Shown one piece after another: positions 26,536 through 34,710 of a DNA stretch of 40,250 nucleotides. The translations under genes and the position numbers were made by a program. The stretch's first letter is position 1. Every line of letters starts with the position of its first letter. Origin of the DNA: Planctomycetota bacterium (GTDB taxonomy: Bacteria > Planctomycetota > UBA1135 > GCA-002686595). The DNA is taken from positions 1-40,250 of the forward strand of contig SMVQ01000133.1 in the NCBI GenBank assembly GCA_004357655.1. Reading direction: 5' to 3'. The notes under the pieces were generated by a model, which searched no databases, was not told the origin of the DNA, and was given only the letters and a program-made list of their open reading frames with translations.

Positions 26536-27746
26536 TGGCGTGGATCGATCACGACGGCTCCGTCCAGGAGCACGCCCGTGATGCGCGACGTGATCTCGAA
26601 CGGCGTCCCGCTCCAGAGGACGAGGTCGGCGTCCTTGCCCACCTCGACGGTGCCCACGCGATCCTCGACCCCGAGCATCCGCGCGGGCTGAAGGGTCACC
26701 GCCGCGAGGGCTTCGTCGAACGTCAAGCCGCCGCGCATGGCGTAGCCGGCCTGGCGCGCGAGCCGTTGCGTGGGATCGGAGGCGCCGTGGCTCGAGAGGG
26801 CGATCGGGACCCCGAGGTCCTGGAGCATCTTGGCGACGTTCCAGGCGATGAACGCGCCGTCGGGTCCCGTGCGTCCATCGGCGTCGAACGGCGGCAGGAT
26901 GATCTTGACGCCCGAGCGCGTGAGCAGCTGCGGCTCCTTCCACGCCTCCGCCGCCGCATCGATGATGAGGTCGATCTCGCCCAGGCCCTCGCGCTGCATC
27001 TCCTCCTTCAAGAAGACGGCCGTGCGGATGTCCTGGGTCGTCCACGCCTGGATCGACAGGGGCACCCGACCGGCGAGCACGGCTTGCAGCACGTCGCTGC
27101 CCGGGAACGCCCGCTCGGGGATGCGCGCCGCGGCGGAGGCGTCGTAGAACGCCTTGCGCCACTCCCACTCGACGCCCATGCGCGTCGTGGGGCGGCGCGA
27201 GTAGAAGTCGCTGGGGCGGCCGCGCGCGGGGTGGTTGCCCCGGCTCGGCTCGCCGCCGATCGCGCCCCGCACGACCGCGTCCGCCTTCACGGTCCGCGCG
27301 GCGATCGAAGGCTCGCCGCCCATCTTCAGCACGACGCCGAAACCACCGATCACGTTGCGATCCTCGGGGCAGACCAGCCCCGTCGTGACGCCGCTCCTGA
27401 GCATCCGCTTCCAACGGTAGTCGAAGGGGTCGAGCGCTTCCGCGACGCGTCGGTGGGGCTGGATCTCGTGCGCATCCTCGACCGAGAAGTTGCCCGTGTG
27501 GATCCGGACGCTCGCGTCGATCATGCCCGCCGTCACCGCCACGGCGCGCAGGACGTCGTCGCCGTCCGGGGCCTCGGTGCCGCCCGTGATCGCGGCGATC
27601 TTGCCGTCCTCGACGCGGATGGCCGCGTTCTCGACGACCTCGCCCGTCGAGGTGTAGAGGCGCTCGGCGTAGACCGTGACGCCTTCGTGCACGGAGGGCG
27701 AGCCTGCGAGCGAGAGGAGCGGGCCCGCGAAAAGGAGCAGCATCAT
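26532..27746 (-). CDS. Secreted amidohydrolase-family pseudoenzyme (3rd gene of operon)
   Basis: The 404-residue protein begins with a short signal peptide (MMLLLFAGPLLSLAGS). The site normally holding HxH reads AGMIDASVRIHTG, with Ser79 and Arg81; a histidine lies two residues further on but out of register. GVTTGLVCPEDRNVIGGFGVVLKMGG corresponds to the SGVTTIxxxxG..GGxGxxxK region shared by the whole set, and DRVGTVEVGKDADLVLWSGTPFE ends the barrel. PFDADGRTGPDGAFIAWNVAKML resembles the FDPGDDSRGPKSAVQLAAAG region of the neighbouring gene. The ATG overlaps the upstream TGA by 4 nt. Confidence 0.88.
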
Positions 27747-28849
27747 TCGTCGCCTCCGAACACACGCTTGCCGTCGACGTAGACGGCGACCACGGAGCTG
27801 CCGAGGTCGAGCGGAGGGCCGCTCCACAGGACGAGATCGGCGTCCATCCCGGGCGCCAGACTGCCGATGTAGCCGTCGACGCCCGCGATCGCCGCGGCCC
27901 CGGAGGTCAGGGCGTCCCAGGCTGCGCTCGGCTCGAGCCCCGCGCGCATGCACGCCGCGGCGCCGAGCCGCAGACTGGCCGGGTGGCGCGCCGGCGCATC
28001 GAGGGCGAACCCGAACGGGACGCCCGCGGCAGCGAGCTGTACGGCCGACTTGGGTCCGCGGCTGTCGTCGCCGGGGTCGAACGGAGGCAGGATCACGGCG
28101 AGGTTCGCGGCCTTGATCGCATCCGCAAGCTCGCCCGCGCGCGGCGCGCCGTACAGCGCTCCCACGAGCTTCAGGCGCTTGGCGAACTCGACGGCGCGCT
28201 GGACCTCGTGCCGCGGTCCGACGCGCAGGAGGACGGGCAGCTTGCCCGCCGCGGCGTCGGCGAACGCGCCCTCGGCCTCCTCGAAGCGACGCGTCAGCTC
28301 GGCCACGGCGCCGGCGTAGCTCGTCGGGAACCGCGCTGCGCGCAGCGAGATGGACGATAGCGAAACGTCGAGCTGCGCGCGGCGCTTGACGGCGCGGCCC
28401 GTCGTCTTCACGACCGCCGTGATGCCGCCCACGAGGGCCTGGGGGCCGGGCGCGACGACGATCGAGGTCACGCCTTCACTCGCGAGCCGCGCGAGGTCGG
28501 AGTGCCCCACGTCGAGGGCGAAGACGAGCTGCGCCTCGGCGAGGATGGCGCGCGTGCTGTCGTAGTTCTCTCCGCGCGTGGCCGAGTGATCGTGCAAGGC
28601 GATCATGCCCGCGGAGAGGTCGCCCTCGTGCTCGATCACGGGCACGCCGTCCGGCACGGTCACGTTCGCGCCGGAGGCCGTGATGCGGCCGTCCTCCACG
28701 AGGACCATGCCGTTCTCGACGACCACGCCGCCGCCCAGGTGGACGCGCGCGGCGCGGATCGCGAACGAGTCCGGGGGCGTGACCGCGGCGAGATCGGGTA
28801 CACCGCCGGGCGCGAGGAGGGCCGAGAGGAAGAGTGCCCTTGTGAGCAT
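27743..28849 (-). CDS. Secreted amidohydrolase, HxH kept (2nd gene of operon)
   Basis: This is the shortest member (368 residues), with a signal peptide (LTRALFLSALLAPGGVPDLA). The first-strand motif is intact as HDH (His86, His88) in AGMIALHDHSATRG. Later ligand positions are less clear: the strand that carries His in the three motif-intact relatives reads PVLLRVGPRHEV, and an Asp is kept in FALDAPARHP. Activity is therefore uncertain even though HxH is present. GYIGSLAPGMDADLVLWSGPPLD closes the barrel. It starts 4 nt after the stop of the first operon gene. Confidence 0.87.
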   Translation of the reverse strand: MLTRALFLSALLAPGGVPDLAAVTPPDSFAIRAARVHLGGGVVVENGMVLVEDGRITASGANVTVPDGVPVIEHEGDLSAGMIALHDHSATRGENYDSTRAILAEAQLVFALDVGHSDLARLASEGVTSIVVAPGPQALVGGITAVVKTTGRAVKRRAQLDVSLSSISLRAARFPTSYAGAVAELTRRFEEAEGAFADAAAGKLPVLLRVGPRHEVQRAVEFAKRLKLVGALYGAPRAGELADAIKAANLAVILPPFDPGDDSRGPKSAVQLAAAGVPFGFALDAPARHPASLRLGAAACMRAGLEPSAAWDALTSGAAAIAGVDGYIGSLAPGMDADLVLWSGPPLDLGSSVVAVYVDGKRVFGGDE

Positions 28850-28853
28850 GCGA

Positions 28854-30236
28854 TCAATTCTCCGGAGTGAGAACGACCTCGCCGCCGACGATCACGTAGC
28901 GGACGCGGGAGGTCGAGACGAGGGGCGGGCCGTCGAGGCCGATGAGGTCGGCGAGCTTTCCGCGCTCCACCGATCCGATCCGATCGGCGACGTCGAACGT
29001 GCGCGCCGCGCCTAGCGTGAGCGCCTCGAACGCCGCGGCGCGATCGAGGCCGTGTCCGATCGCGACACCGGCGAGCAAGGGCAGGTCGCGCGACGCCGAG
29101 CTGCCGCCGCTGCCGATCAGGACGCGCACACCGGCGTCCGCGAGCCGTCCCGCGAGCCCGAGGTCGTGGCCCGACAGCTCGTCGGCCCGCGTCGTACCGA
29201 GCGGTGCGGGCCAGACGATGACTGGAATGCGGCGCTCGGCCAGCTCCTCCGCGAAGGCGACGGCTTCCGTCCCTCCCGTGATCACGAGTCGCAGGCGGTC
29301 GAACGGCTCGGTGAGGTCGAGGAGCTCGCGGATCTCGCCCGCGCGGTGGGCCTGCACGACGAGCGGCAACTCGCCGCGCGCGACGCGCGCCATGATCTCC
29401 TTGTCGAGGTCGAACTTGGGCGGCTTGGGCTTCTTGATGTCCTTGTACTTCTTTTCCTTGAACTCCTTGCCCTTCTCCTCGGCCTCCTCGACCTTCTTCG
29501 TGCGGCTCTTCTTGGCCTTCTTGAAGTCCTTCTCGAGCTTCGCCTCCTTCTCGGCGACCTCCACCTTCCATTCGGTGAGCTCGTGCTCGTACTCCGTCAG
29601 GTCTTCCTCGTACTTCCGCCCGGACTCGATCTCGCTGATGAGCTTGTCGATCTCGGAGACGCGGTCGAACACGTCCATCTTGCGGCCGCCGCGCGACAGC
29701 CCGACGGAGGCCGCAACGTTGGCGTCCGCGAGCACGACGACGGCCTCGCGCGAGGTACCCGGAGCGACGTGTACGATCGCGCCGATACCGCCGAACTTGC
29801 TCTTGTCGCCGGCCTGCGTGCGGACGCTCGTCACGCCCGAGCGCAGGGTCTCGAGCCGCAGTCGGTCGTTCGAGAAGACGTCGATCGCATCGACCGTGCG
29901 GGTCGCGATGCCGGTGCGGTCGTCACGGACGGAGGCCGCGTCCACACCCAGCGTCGACCAGGGATCGATGAAGCCGGCGCAGACGACGGCGGCCTCGATC
30001 TCGCGCGCGCCCTCGGGCTTGGCGAGCCCTGTGCCGACCTCGATGATGAGACCGCCCCGCACGATGACCTGCGCGTTGTCGAGGACCTCGCCGGGCTTCA
30101 CGATCAGGCGCCCCGCCTTGATGAAGAGCGTCTCGCCCTCCTGGGCCGTCCCGGGTCGGACGTCGGGCGCGAAAATCGGGCTCGCGGCGGCCCCGGCGGC
30201 GAGGGAGCAGGCCAACCAAGTCGCAAAGAGGCGCAT
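28854..30236 (-). CDS. Secreted amidohydrolase-family pseudoenzyme with a Lys/Glu helical insert (first gene of operon)
   Basis: The 460-residue protein has a signal peptide (MRLFATWLACSLAAGAAASP). Instead of HxH it has AGFIDPWSTLG (Trp93, Thr95), so the metal site is lost. Residues about 192-280 are a Lys/Glu-rich insert with heptad-like spacing (YEEDLTEYEHELTEWKVEVAEKEAKL is part of it), likely a long helix or coiled coil at the same barrel loop where another operon member carries its poly-Lys insert. DRIGSVERGKLADLIGLDGPP closes the barrel. A strong AAGGAGAGAG ribosome binding site precedes the ATG, fitting the first gene of the transcript; a TATGAT lies about 140 nt upstream. Confidence 0.88.
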   Translation of the reverse strand: MRLFATWLACSLAAGAAASPIFAPDVRPGTAQEGETLFIKAGRLIVKPGEVLDNAQVIVRGGLIIEVGTGLAKPEGAREIEAAVVCAGFIDPWSTLGVDAASVRDDRTGIATRTVDAIDVFSNDRLRLETLRSGVTSVRTQAGDKSKFGGIGAIVHVAPGTSREAVVVLADANVAASVGLSRGGRKMDVFDRVSEIDKLISEIESGRKYEEDLTEYEHELTEWKVEVAEKEAKLEKDFKKAKKSRTKKVEEAEEKGKEFKEKKYKDIKKPKPPKFDLDKEIMARVARGELPLVVQAHRAGEIRELLDLTEPFDRLRLVITGGTEAVAFAEELAERRIPVIVWPAPLGTTRADELSGHDLGLAGRLADAGVRVLIGSGGSSASRDLPLLAGVAIGHGLDRAAAFEALTLGAARTFDVADRIGSVERGKLADLIGLDGPPLVSTSRVRYVIVGGEVVLTPEN

Positions 30237-30614
30237 CGCCCTCTCTCCTTAACTTCTGGGCTAGGGGACTGCCTCTCCCGCGTCGGAAGCGGGGTGGACG
30301 GCAAGGGGGCTTGCCCGTGCTGGAGAGGCCTGGACCGACAGGTCCCCCGGAGCCGTGGGAGCCCCGAAGGTGGGGGCATCATAGGTGATTCGCGGTGCCC
30401 CAGAGAAGGATTGCTCGGGCCTTAGCCCTTGCTGCGCGCCTGATTACGGCTGCTTTACACCGGTGTGGCGCGGGCTCCGGCGGACACCGGCCGGCCCGGA
30501 CGAGAGCACCGTGCCGGCCCCGGTGCCCCCCCCCCGACGGTCGCGGAAAATCCCCCCTTTTCGCCGGAAAGAGCGTTCGGCCAGGTGCTCCCGTCGGGCT
30601 TGACTGTCGCAGAT
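30237..30614. other. Intergenic region upstream of the amidohydrolase operon
   Basis: This 378-bp gap carries the leader of the minus-strand operon and the upstream region of a divergent small gene. It contains several short hairpins, including GGCAAG 30300-30305 with CTTGCC 30310-30315 (GGGG loop) and GGACC-GACA-GGTCC near 30332-30346. A ten-base palindrome ACACCGGTGT lies near 30458. Frames crossing it look like shadow ORFs. Confidence 0.5.
30378..30383 (-). promoter_or_regulatory. Candidate -10 box (TATGAT) for the amidohydrolase operon
   Basis: The minus strand reads TATGAT about 140 nt before the first operon ATG, an unusually good -10 in very GC-rich DNA. The -35 side (TTCTCT/TCTCTG at 16-17 bp) is poor, so this is tentative. 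Confidence 0.3.
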
Positions 30615-31100
30615 ATGCAAGTGAAGAGGGCCGTGCATCCACTCCTACTCGAGCCCACATATTGGCGTAATCGACTGCAGGGCATGGGCTTAGTCCGTCA
30701 GTCGCTCCTGATCCTGCCGCGTCCGGACCTGTCCGGCAGAGGGCGGGACATCGTCGAATTCAGGCTGCGCGCGCACGACGGGGTCCGCCTCTGGGGCCTC
30801 CTCGCCCGCTCGGAGTGGCACGGGGGCGACCGGCCGGCCTTCATCCGCGTGGCGGGGCCGACGGAGCGCCCCGAGATCGACCCGGAGACGCTCCAGGAAG
30901 GGTCGGCCGACTTCGTCTTTCAATCACCCGCCGGCCGGCGCCTGGAGGACCGGGTGCTCGACGTCGTGCGGGTGCATCAAGTCGCCCTCGCCACCCAGGG
31001 TATCGACCCGGACCGGGTCACCTTCGCCGCCCCGCGCGGCGGCCGCGAGCCCGATGAGTTCATGATCGCCCGGCAGCTCATCGACGGGCAGTTCTGTTAG
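30615..31100 (+). CDS. Small protein of unknown function
   Basis: The product is 161 residues if translated from the ATG before QVKRAVHPLLLEPTYW; later starts are possible (30684). The segment DIVEFRLRAHDGVRLWGLLARSEW resembles the first strands of alpha/beta-hydrolase or esterase folds, where an AHDG turn leads into the core sheet, but no nucleophile elbow follows and the protein is too short for a full hydrolase. The rest is charged (RLEDRVLDVVRVHQVALATQGIDPDRVTF). There is no signal peptide or membrane helix. It lies 57 nt upstream of the YjbQ-family gene on the same strand. Confidence 0.6.
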   Translation: MQVKRAVHPLLLEPTYWRNRLQGMGLVRQSLLILPRPDLSGRGRDIVEFRLRAHDGVRLWGLLARSEWHGGDRPAFIRVAGPTERPEIDPETLQEGSADFVFQSPAGRRLEDRVLDVVRVHQVALATQGIDPDRVTFAAPRGGREPDEFMIARQLIDGQFC

Positions 31101-31157
31101 CGGCCCTGGCCCCTCGCGCACCGGCTCGCCTCAGCTCAGAATGCGCTACGGCGCGCG

Positions 31158-31577
31158 ATGCTGCATCACCAGGAAGAACTCACGATCGAGACCGAGGGCC
31201 GCGGTCTCTACGAGCTCACGCGGGAGGTCGAGCGCGCCGTCGCCGCCTCGGGCGTCACGACCGGACTCTGCGTCGTCTTCTGCCGCCACACGTCCGCGAG
31301 CCTCGTCATCCAGGAGAACGCCGACCCCAGCGCCTCGGCCGACCTCCTCGCGTGGCTCGAGCGCATCGCGCCCGATGGCGACGCCGCCTACACGCACACC
31401 GCCGAGGGTCCCGACGACATGCCTTCGCACCTGCGTTCGGCCGTGACGAAGACCTCGGAAACGATCCCGATCGCCGGCGGCGCGCTCGCGCTCGGCACGT
31501 GGCAGGGGCTGTTCTTGGTCGAGCACCGGCGCCGGGGACATACGCGCGGGGTCATCGTCCACGTCACTGGCGCGTAA
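31158..31577 (+). CDS. YjbQ family protein (UPF0047, secondary thiamine-phosphate synthase enzyme)
   Basis: The 139-residue protein matches the YjbQ/UPF0047 family along its full length. Signature segments are FCRHTSASLVIQENADP (His44), YTHTAEGPDDMPSHLRS (His80, His91) and GTWQGLFLVEHRRRGHTR (Trp115, Glu122), which line the conserved pocket of the trimeric beta-sandwich. Some members show weak thiamine-phosphate synthase activity, but the physiological role is not settled. Its TAA lies inside a 14-bp sequence repeated in inverted form at the stop of the convergent deoC gene (31917-31930), with two foldback elements between them. Confidence 0.95.
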   Translation: MLHHQEELTIETEGRGLYELTREVERAVAASGVTTGLCVVFCRHTSASLVIQENADPSASADLLAWLERIAPDGDAAYTHTAEGPDDMPSHLRSAVTKTSETIPIAGGALALGTWQGLFLVEHRRRGHTRGVIVHVTGA

Positions 31578-31584
31578 CCGACAG

Positions 31585-31745
31585 TAAGGGCCCGTCCGGG
31601 AATAAAGGTCACATTTTGGCGAGGCATCGGCGTTCGTGGCAAGGCGCGCCGACGCAGGCAACCTAGCTGGTTTCCGAGGAGGCGCAACGCAGCCACGGGC
31701 GCCGAGGGCCGGCGCAATGTGACCTTTGCTTCCGGACGGGCCCTA
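31585..31745 (+). mobile_element. Foldback element C (MITE-like, 161 bp)
   Basis: The left end TAAGGGCCCGTCCGG and the right end are inverted copies, as is the next run ..AAAGGTCACATT. The inner arm (GGCATCGGCGTTCGTGGCAAGG) corresponds to that of element A, and the right inner arm (CAACGCAGCCACGGGCG) to A's CAACGCAGCCAGGGGCG. The three-stem core of A is missing, so C is an internal-deletion form. It begins 8 nt after the YjbQ-family stop and has TA at both ends. No ORF. Confidence 0.78.
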
Positions 31746-31908
31746 TGGGCCCGCGCAACAATAACTCCCGATTCTGGACGGCCCTCGCCGCCCCCGGCTG
31801 CGTTGCTCCTTCTCGGCGTATCGCAGCGGATACGCGGTCGGCGTCGTGCCTTGCCGGGAACGACGAGTGCTCGCCCAGAATGGGGAGTTATTGTTGCGCG
31901 GACCCTAA
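31746..31908 (-). mobile_element. Foldback element D (inverted orientation, variant arms)
   Basis: D directly follows C and points the opposite way: GGCTGCGTTG lies on its left and the complement of CGTTCCCGGCAAGG on its right. Its outer arms (GGGCCCGCGCAACAATAACT at the left, complemented at the right) differ from those of A and C but match each other almost perfectly over about 45 bp. A perfect 7-bp stem (GCGTATC/GATACGC, 6-nt loop) is at the centre. It ends 17 nt from the deoC stop. Confidence 0.75.
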
Positions 31909-31924
31909 GGGGTCGCACTGTCGG

Positions 31925-32806
31925 TTACGCACCGACGATCGCGACGGACGCCGAAGCGCCGATACGCGTCGCGCCGGCGTCGATCATCGCTCTCGCGGTC
32001 TCGACGTCGCGCACGCCGCCCGAGGCCTTGACGCCCAGGCGGGGTCCGACGGTGCGGCGCATCAGGGCGACGTCCGCGATGGTCGCGCCGCCCTTCGAGA
32101 AGCCCGTCGACGTCTTCACGAAGTCCGCGCCGGCTGCTTTCGCGAGCTCGCACGCGCGCACTTTCTCGGCGTCGGTGAGCAGACAGGTCTCGAGGATCGT
32201 CTTGAGCTTCGCGCCGTGGCGGTGACAGACCTCGGCGACGCCGGCGATGTCGCGCTGGACGAAGGCGTCGTCACCCGACTTCAGGGCGCCGATGTGGATC
32301 ACCATGTCGATCTCGCACGCGCCGTCCTCGATCGCGCGGCGCGCTTCGTAGACCTTGACTTCCGACGCCATCGCGCCGAGCGGGAAGCCGATCACGCAGC
32401 ACACGAGCACGTCCGAGCCGTCGAGGATCTCGGCGCAGCGCCGGACCCACGCGCCATTGACGCAGACGGAGGCGAACCGGTGGCGCAACGCTTCGTCGCA
32501 GAGCTCGTCGATCTCCGTGACGGTCGCATCGGGCTTGAGGATCGTGTGGTCGAGGTACTTCGCGAGGCCGCCCAGGGTGCCGGTGTCGGGGTTGCACACA
32601 CCGAGGCGGCAGGCGCCGGCGCGCACCATCTCGTCGACCCGCTCGGGGCACAGTTCCACGGAGATCGAGGTGCAGCCCCATTGACCGAACGTCCCGACTG
32701 CGCCGAGGCCGTGGTCGAGGATCTGGCGCCCGATCTCGGCCAGGACCGCCTCGAGCGTCTCCGCGTCGAACGCGCCGTCATTCGTGTCTATCCGCATCGC
32801 CGGCAT
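31925..32806 (-). CDS. deoC: Deoxyribose-phosphate aldolase with N-terminal extension
   Basis: DeoC cleaves 2-deoxyribose-5-phosphate to glyceraldehyde-3-phosphate and acetaldehyde. The class I aldolase barrel spans about 81-290: [23 protein letters not shown], Asp167 in EIDMVIHIG, the Schiff-base Lys231 in [12 protein letters not shown] and the proton-relay Lys260 in [10 protein letters not shown]. Residues 1-80 precede the usual start of the family (about 220-260 residues) and contain a Cys/Gly-rich part ([23 protein letters not shown]...[15 protein letters not shown]). Similar extensions occur on microcompartment-associated DeoC enzymes, but no shell gene is in the window. The upstream gene (rpiB) is separated by element F, so these may be separate transcripts or one interrupted operon. 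Confidence 0.95.
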   Translation of the reverse strand: MPAMRIDTNDGAFDAETLEAVLAEIGRQILDHGLGAVGTFGQWGCTSISVELCPERVDEMVRAGACRLGVCNPDTGTLGGLAKYLDHTILKPDATVTEIDELCDEALRHRFASVCVNGAWVRRCAEILDGSDVLVCCVIGFPLGAMASEVKVYEARRAIEDGACEIDMVIHIGALKSGDDAFVQRDIAGVAEVCHRHGAKLKTILETCLLTDAEKVRACELAKAAGADFVKTSTGFSKGGATIADVALMRRTVGPRLGVKASGGVRDVETARAMIDAGATRIGASASVAIVGA

Positions 32807-32824
32807 GGAGCGTGGAGCGCTAGC

Positions 32825-33050
32825 CCAGGTTATTCGTGAAGGAGTGCCCAGAGTGCTTCAACTCAGCTCCTGCCCATATTTTCCGCGTACCGGCCCCGCC
32901 GGCGACCGGTGCCGGTCGTCGAGGGGTGAGCCCCGGTCCCGCGCAGCGGGCTCGGATCGATCCAGTGGATCGATCCGAAGGGGCACCCGGTGCGTGAAGA
33001 GTGCCGGCAGGGGCCGAGTAGGAGCGCTCGGGGTGCTCATCCATGAATCA
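32825..33050 (+). mobile_element. Foldback element F with the same core but different arms
   Basis: The arms (from about 32825 and ending near 33050-33057) pair imperfectly over about 70 bp, for example ATTCGTGAAGGAGTGCCC with the complement of ATGAATCATCC...GGGTGCTC. Their sequence is unrelated to A, C and E, but the centre carries the same core: GGGTGAGCCCCGGTC, a small stem CCCGC-GCA-GCGGG, a perfect 12-bp stem (32952-32963/32967-32978) and CGAAGGGGCACCC. The right end overlaps the rpiB stop codon. Confidence 0.7.
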
Positions 33051-33866
33051 TCCCGGCTGGGCGCCCGCCGCTCCCACGTTCGTCGTCGAGGTCTCGATCG
33101 CGCGGATCTTGGCCACGCGCCGCGCGTGGCGCCCCCCGCCGGCCGCCGTCCCGAGAAACACGCGCAAGACGTCCTGCGCCGTTCCACGCGCGATCATCCC
33201 CGCGCCGAGCGTGAGGACGTTGGCGTGGTTGTGCTCGCGCGCGTTCGCGGCGGCCTGCGTACTCCAGCAGTTGGCGGCGAGGACCCCGGGCACCTTGTTC
33301 GCCGCCATCGCCGAGCCGATGCCAGCGCCGTCGATGCAGACCCCGAAGTCCGCCTGTCCGTTCGCGACTGCGAGCGCGACGGCGCGCGCAAAATCCGGAT
33401 AGTCGCAGGCGTTCGTGTCACGCGTCCCGAGATCGAGGGCGCGGTGCCCGAGCTCGCGCAACCAATCGAGCACTTCGCACTTGAGCGCGTACCCGCCGTG
33501 GTCGGACCCGACCGCGACGCGCAAGGACACGGTGCCGCCGACCGCGGTCCCGCTCTGGAATCGGATCCCCCGGCGCCACGCCTCCTCCTCCGCGAGCGGC
33601 GTCACGAGCGCGTCGCGCCCCACCCGGAACGTGCCGCCGTCGGGCACGTCCGCGAGGCAGTCCCCGGTCACGAGCCCGCGGCGTGCGCGGCTGTCAGGTG
33701 CCCGGGCGGCCGACCCCGGACGCGAGGGGTTGCCCGCGGGGTGCACCGACACCTGGACGCCGGCGGGCACGTCGCGCGCGATGGACGCCCCGTGTACGTG
33801 CCGGTCGCGACCCTGCTCCGCGAGGGCCCGGCCCGCCGCGCGCTTCGCGATCGCCCTGACGTCCAT
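33048..33866 (-). CDS. RpiB/LacAB-family sugar-phosphate isomerase with N-terminal extension
   Basis: Residues 114-260 are an RpiB/LacA/LacB domain (VAVGSDHGGYALKCEVLDWLRELGH, GIGSAMAANKVPGVLAA, REHNHANVLTLGAGMIA), expected to interconvert ribose-5-phosphate and ribulose-5-phosphate or a related pair. The usual catalytic cysteine directly before the G-x-G-I-G loop is an Asp here (VCIDGAGIG), with Cys177 two positions earlier, so the proton-transfer base may differ. The first 113 residues are extra and end in GRDALVTPLAEEEAWRRGI; a TPLA-x-x-x-A-x-x-x-G motif of this kind is found on microcompartment proteins. The start is set at the ATG with GAGGG upstream; one five codons earlier (33881) lacks such a site. 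Confidence 0.9.
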   Translation of the reverse strand: MDVRAIAKRAAGRALAEQGRDRHVHGASIARDVPAGVQVSVHPAGNPSRPGSAARAPDSRARRGLVTGDCLADVPDGGTFRVGRDALVTPLAEEEAWRRGIRFQSGTAVGGTVSLRVAVGSDHGGYALKCEVLDWLRELGHRALDLGTRDTNACDYPDFARAVALAVANGQADFGVCIDGAGIGSAMAANKVPGVLAANCWSTQAAANAREHNHANVLTLGAGMIARGTAQDVLRVFLGTAAGGGRHARRVAKIRAIETSTTNVGAAGAQPG

Positions 33867-33894
33867 TTGCCCTCGTCCCATGCGGGCGGAGAGT

Positions 33895-34710
33895 CTACCC
33901 GATCGCGGCGGTGAGCCTGGGGACGGCGCGCTCGAGCACTTCGCAGAAATCCGCGGCGATCACCGCCCCCGCGCGCACGACCTCGTCGTGGCAGAGCGGC
34001 GCCGCGGTGACCCCGGCGGCATGGTTCGAGATACAAGAGATCGCAGCGACTCGCATCCCGCTCGCCTGGCCAGCGAGCGCCTCCGCCACCGTGCTCATCC
34101 CGACCGCGTCCGCGCCGATCTTCGCGAGCAGACCGACCTCGGCCGGCGTCTCGTACGTCGGTCCCAAGAGGCCCGCGTACACGCCCTTGAAGAGGCGCAC
34201 GCCGGCTTCCTCCGCGGCACCCTCGAGCGCGGCGCCCAGCTCCCCGTCGTAGGGCGACCCGCGCCCGACCTCGGTCCGGAGCAGGGGCGTCCTGCCCTGC
34301 AGGTTCAAGTGGTCGACCACGCGCATCAGCGACGGCACCGGCCAATCGGGGACGAGCCCCCCCGCGGCGTTCGTCAGCACGAGCGCCCGGCAGCCGAGGC
34401 GCGCGAAGGCGCGCACCGAGCGCGTCACCTCGTGCGCGCTCCAACCCTCGTACAGGTGGACGCGACCCTCCTGCACGATCACCCGCGTGCCCGCAACCTC
34501 GCCCACGACGAATCTCCCCGCGTGACCGGGGACGCGGCTCACGGGCATGTCCGCGAGCTCCTCGAAGGACACTTCGTGCGCGTCGGCGACGCGCTCGGTG
34601 AACGCGCCGAGCCCCGAGCCGAGCACGAACGCGAGCTGGAAGTCCGCGAGCCCGTGCTCTTCCAGCTCGGCCGCGAGCCGCTCGACGGAAGAGAGCGTCG
34701 CCGGGATCAC
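33895..34710 (-). CDS. Purine nucleoside phosphorylase (trimeric PNP/MTAP family)
   Basis: The 271-residue enzyme splits purine (deoxy)nucleosides with phosphate to base and (deoxy)ribose-1-phosphate. Family signatures are VLGSGLG (phosphate site, about 29-35), VPGHAGRF, EGRVHLYEGW, LTNAAGGL, the GPTYETPAE loop, the ribose-contacting VGMSTVAEA and the base-site ISCISNHAAG. It is of the trimeric class rather than hexameric DeoD. The GTG at 34710 overlaps the transporter's TGA by 4 nt (GTGA) and fits operon style; the open frame 12 codons further upstream would overlap the transporter more. Confidence 0.94.
   Translation of the reverse strand: MIPATLSSVERLAAELEEHGLADFQLAFVLGSGLGAFTERVADAHEVSFEELADMPVSRVPGHAGRFVVGEVAGTRVIVQEGRVHLYEGWSAHEVTRSVRAFARLGCRALVLTNAAGGLVPDWPVPSLMRVVDHLNLQGRTPLLRTEVGRGSPYDGELGAALEGAAEEAGVRLFKGVYAGLLGPTYETPAEVGLLAKIGADAVGMSTVAEALAGQASGMRVAAISCISNHAAGVTAAPLCHDEVVRAGAVIAADFCEVLERAVPRLTAAIG

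Noticed and set aside
30378-30660. Minus-strand ORF upstream of the amidohydrolase operon
   Set aside because: It has no ribosome binding site or domain, it is rich in Arg/Ala/Pro, and it overlaps the likely promoter and leader of the operon.
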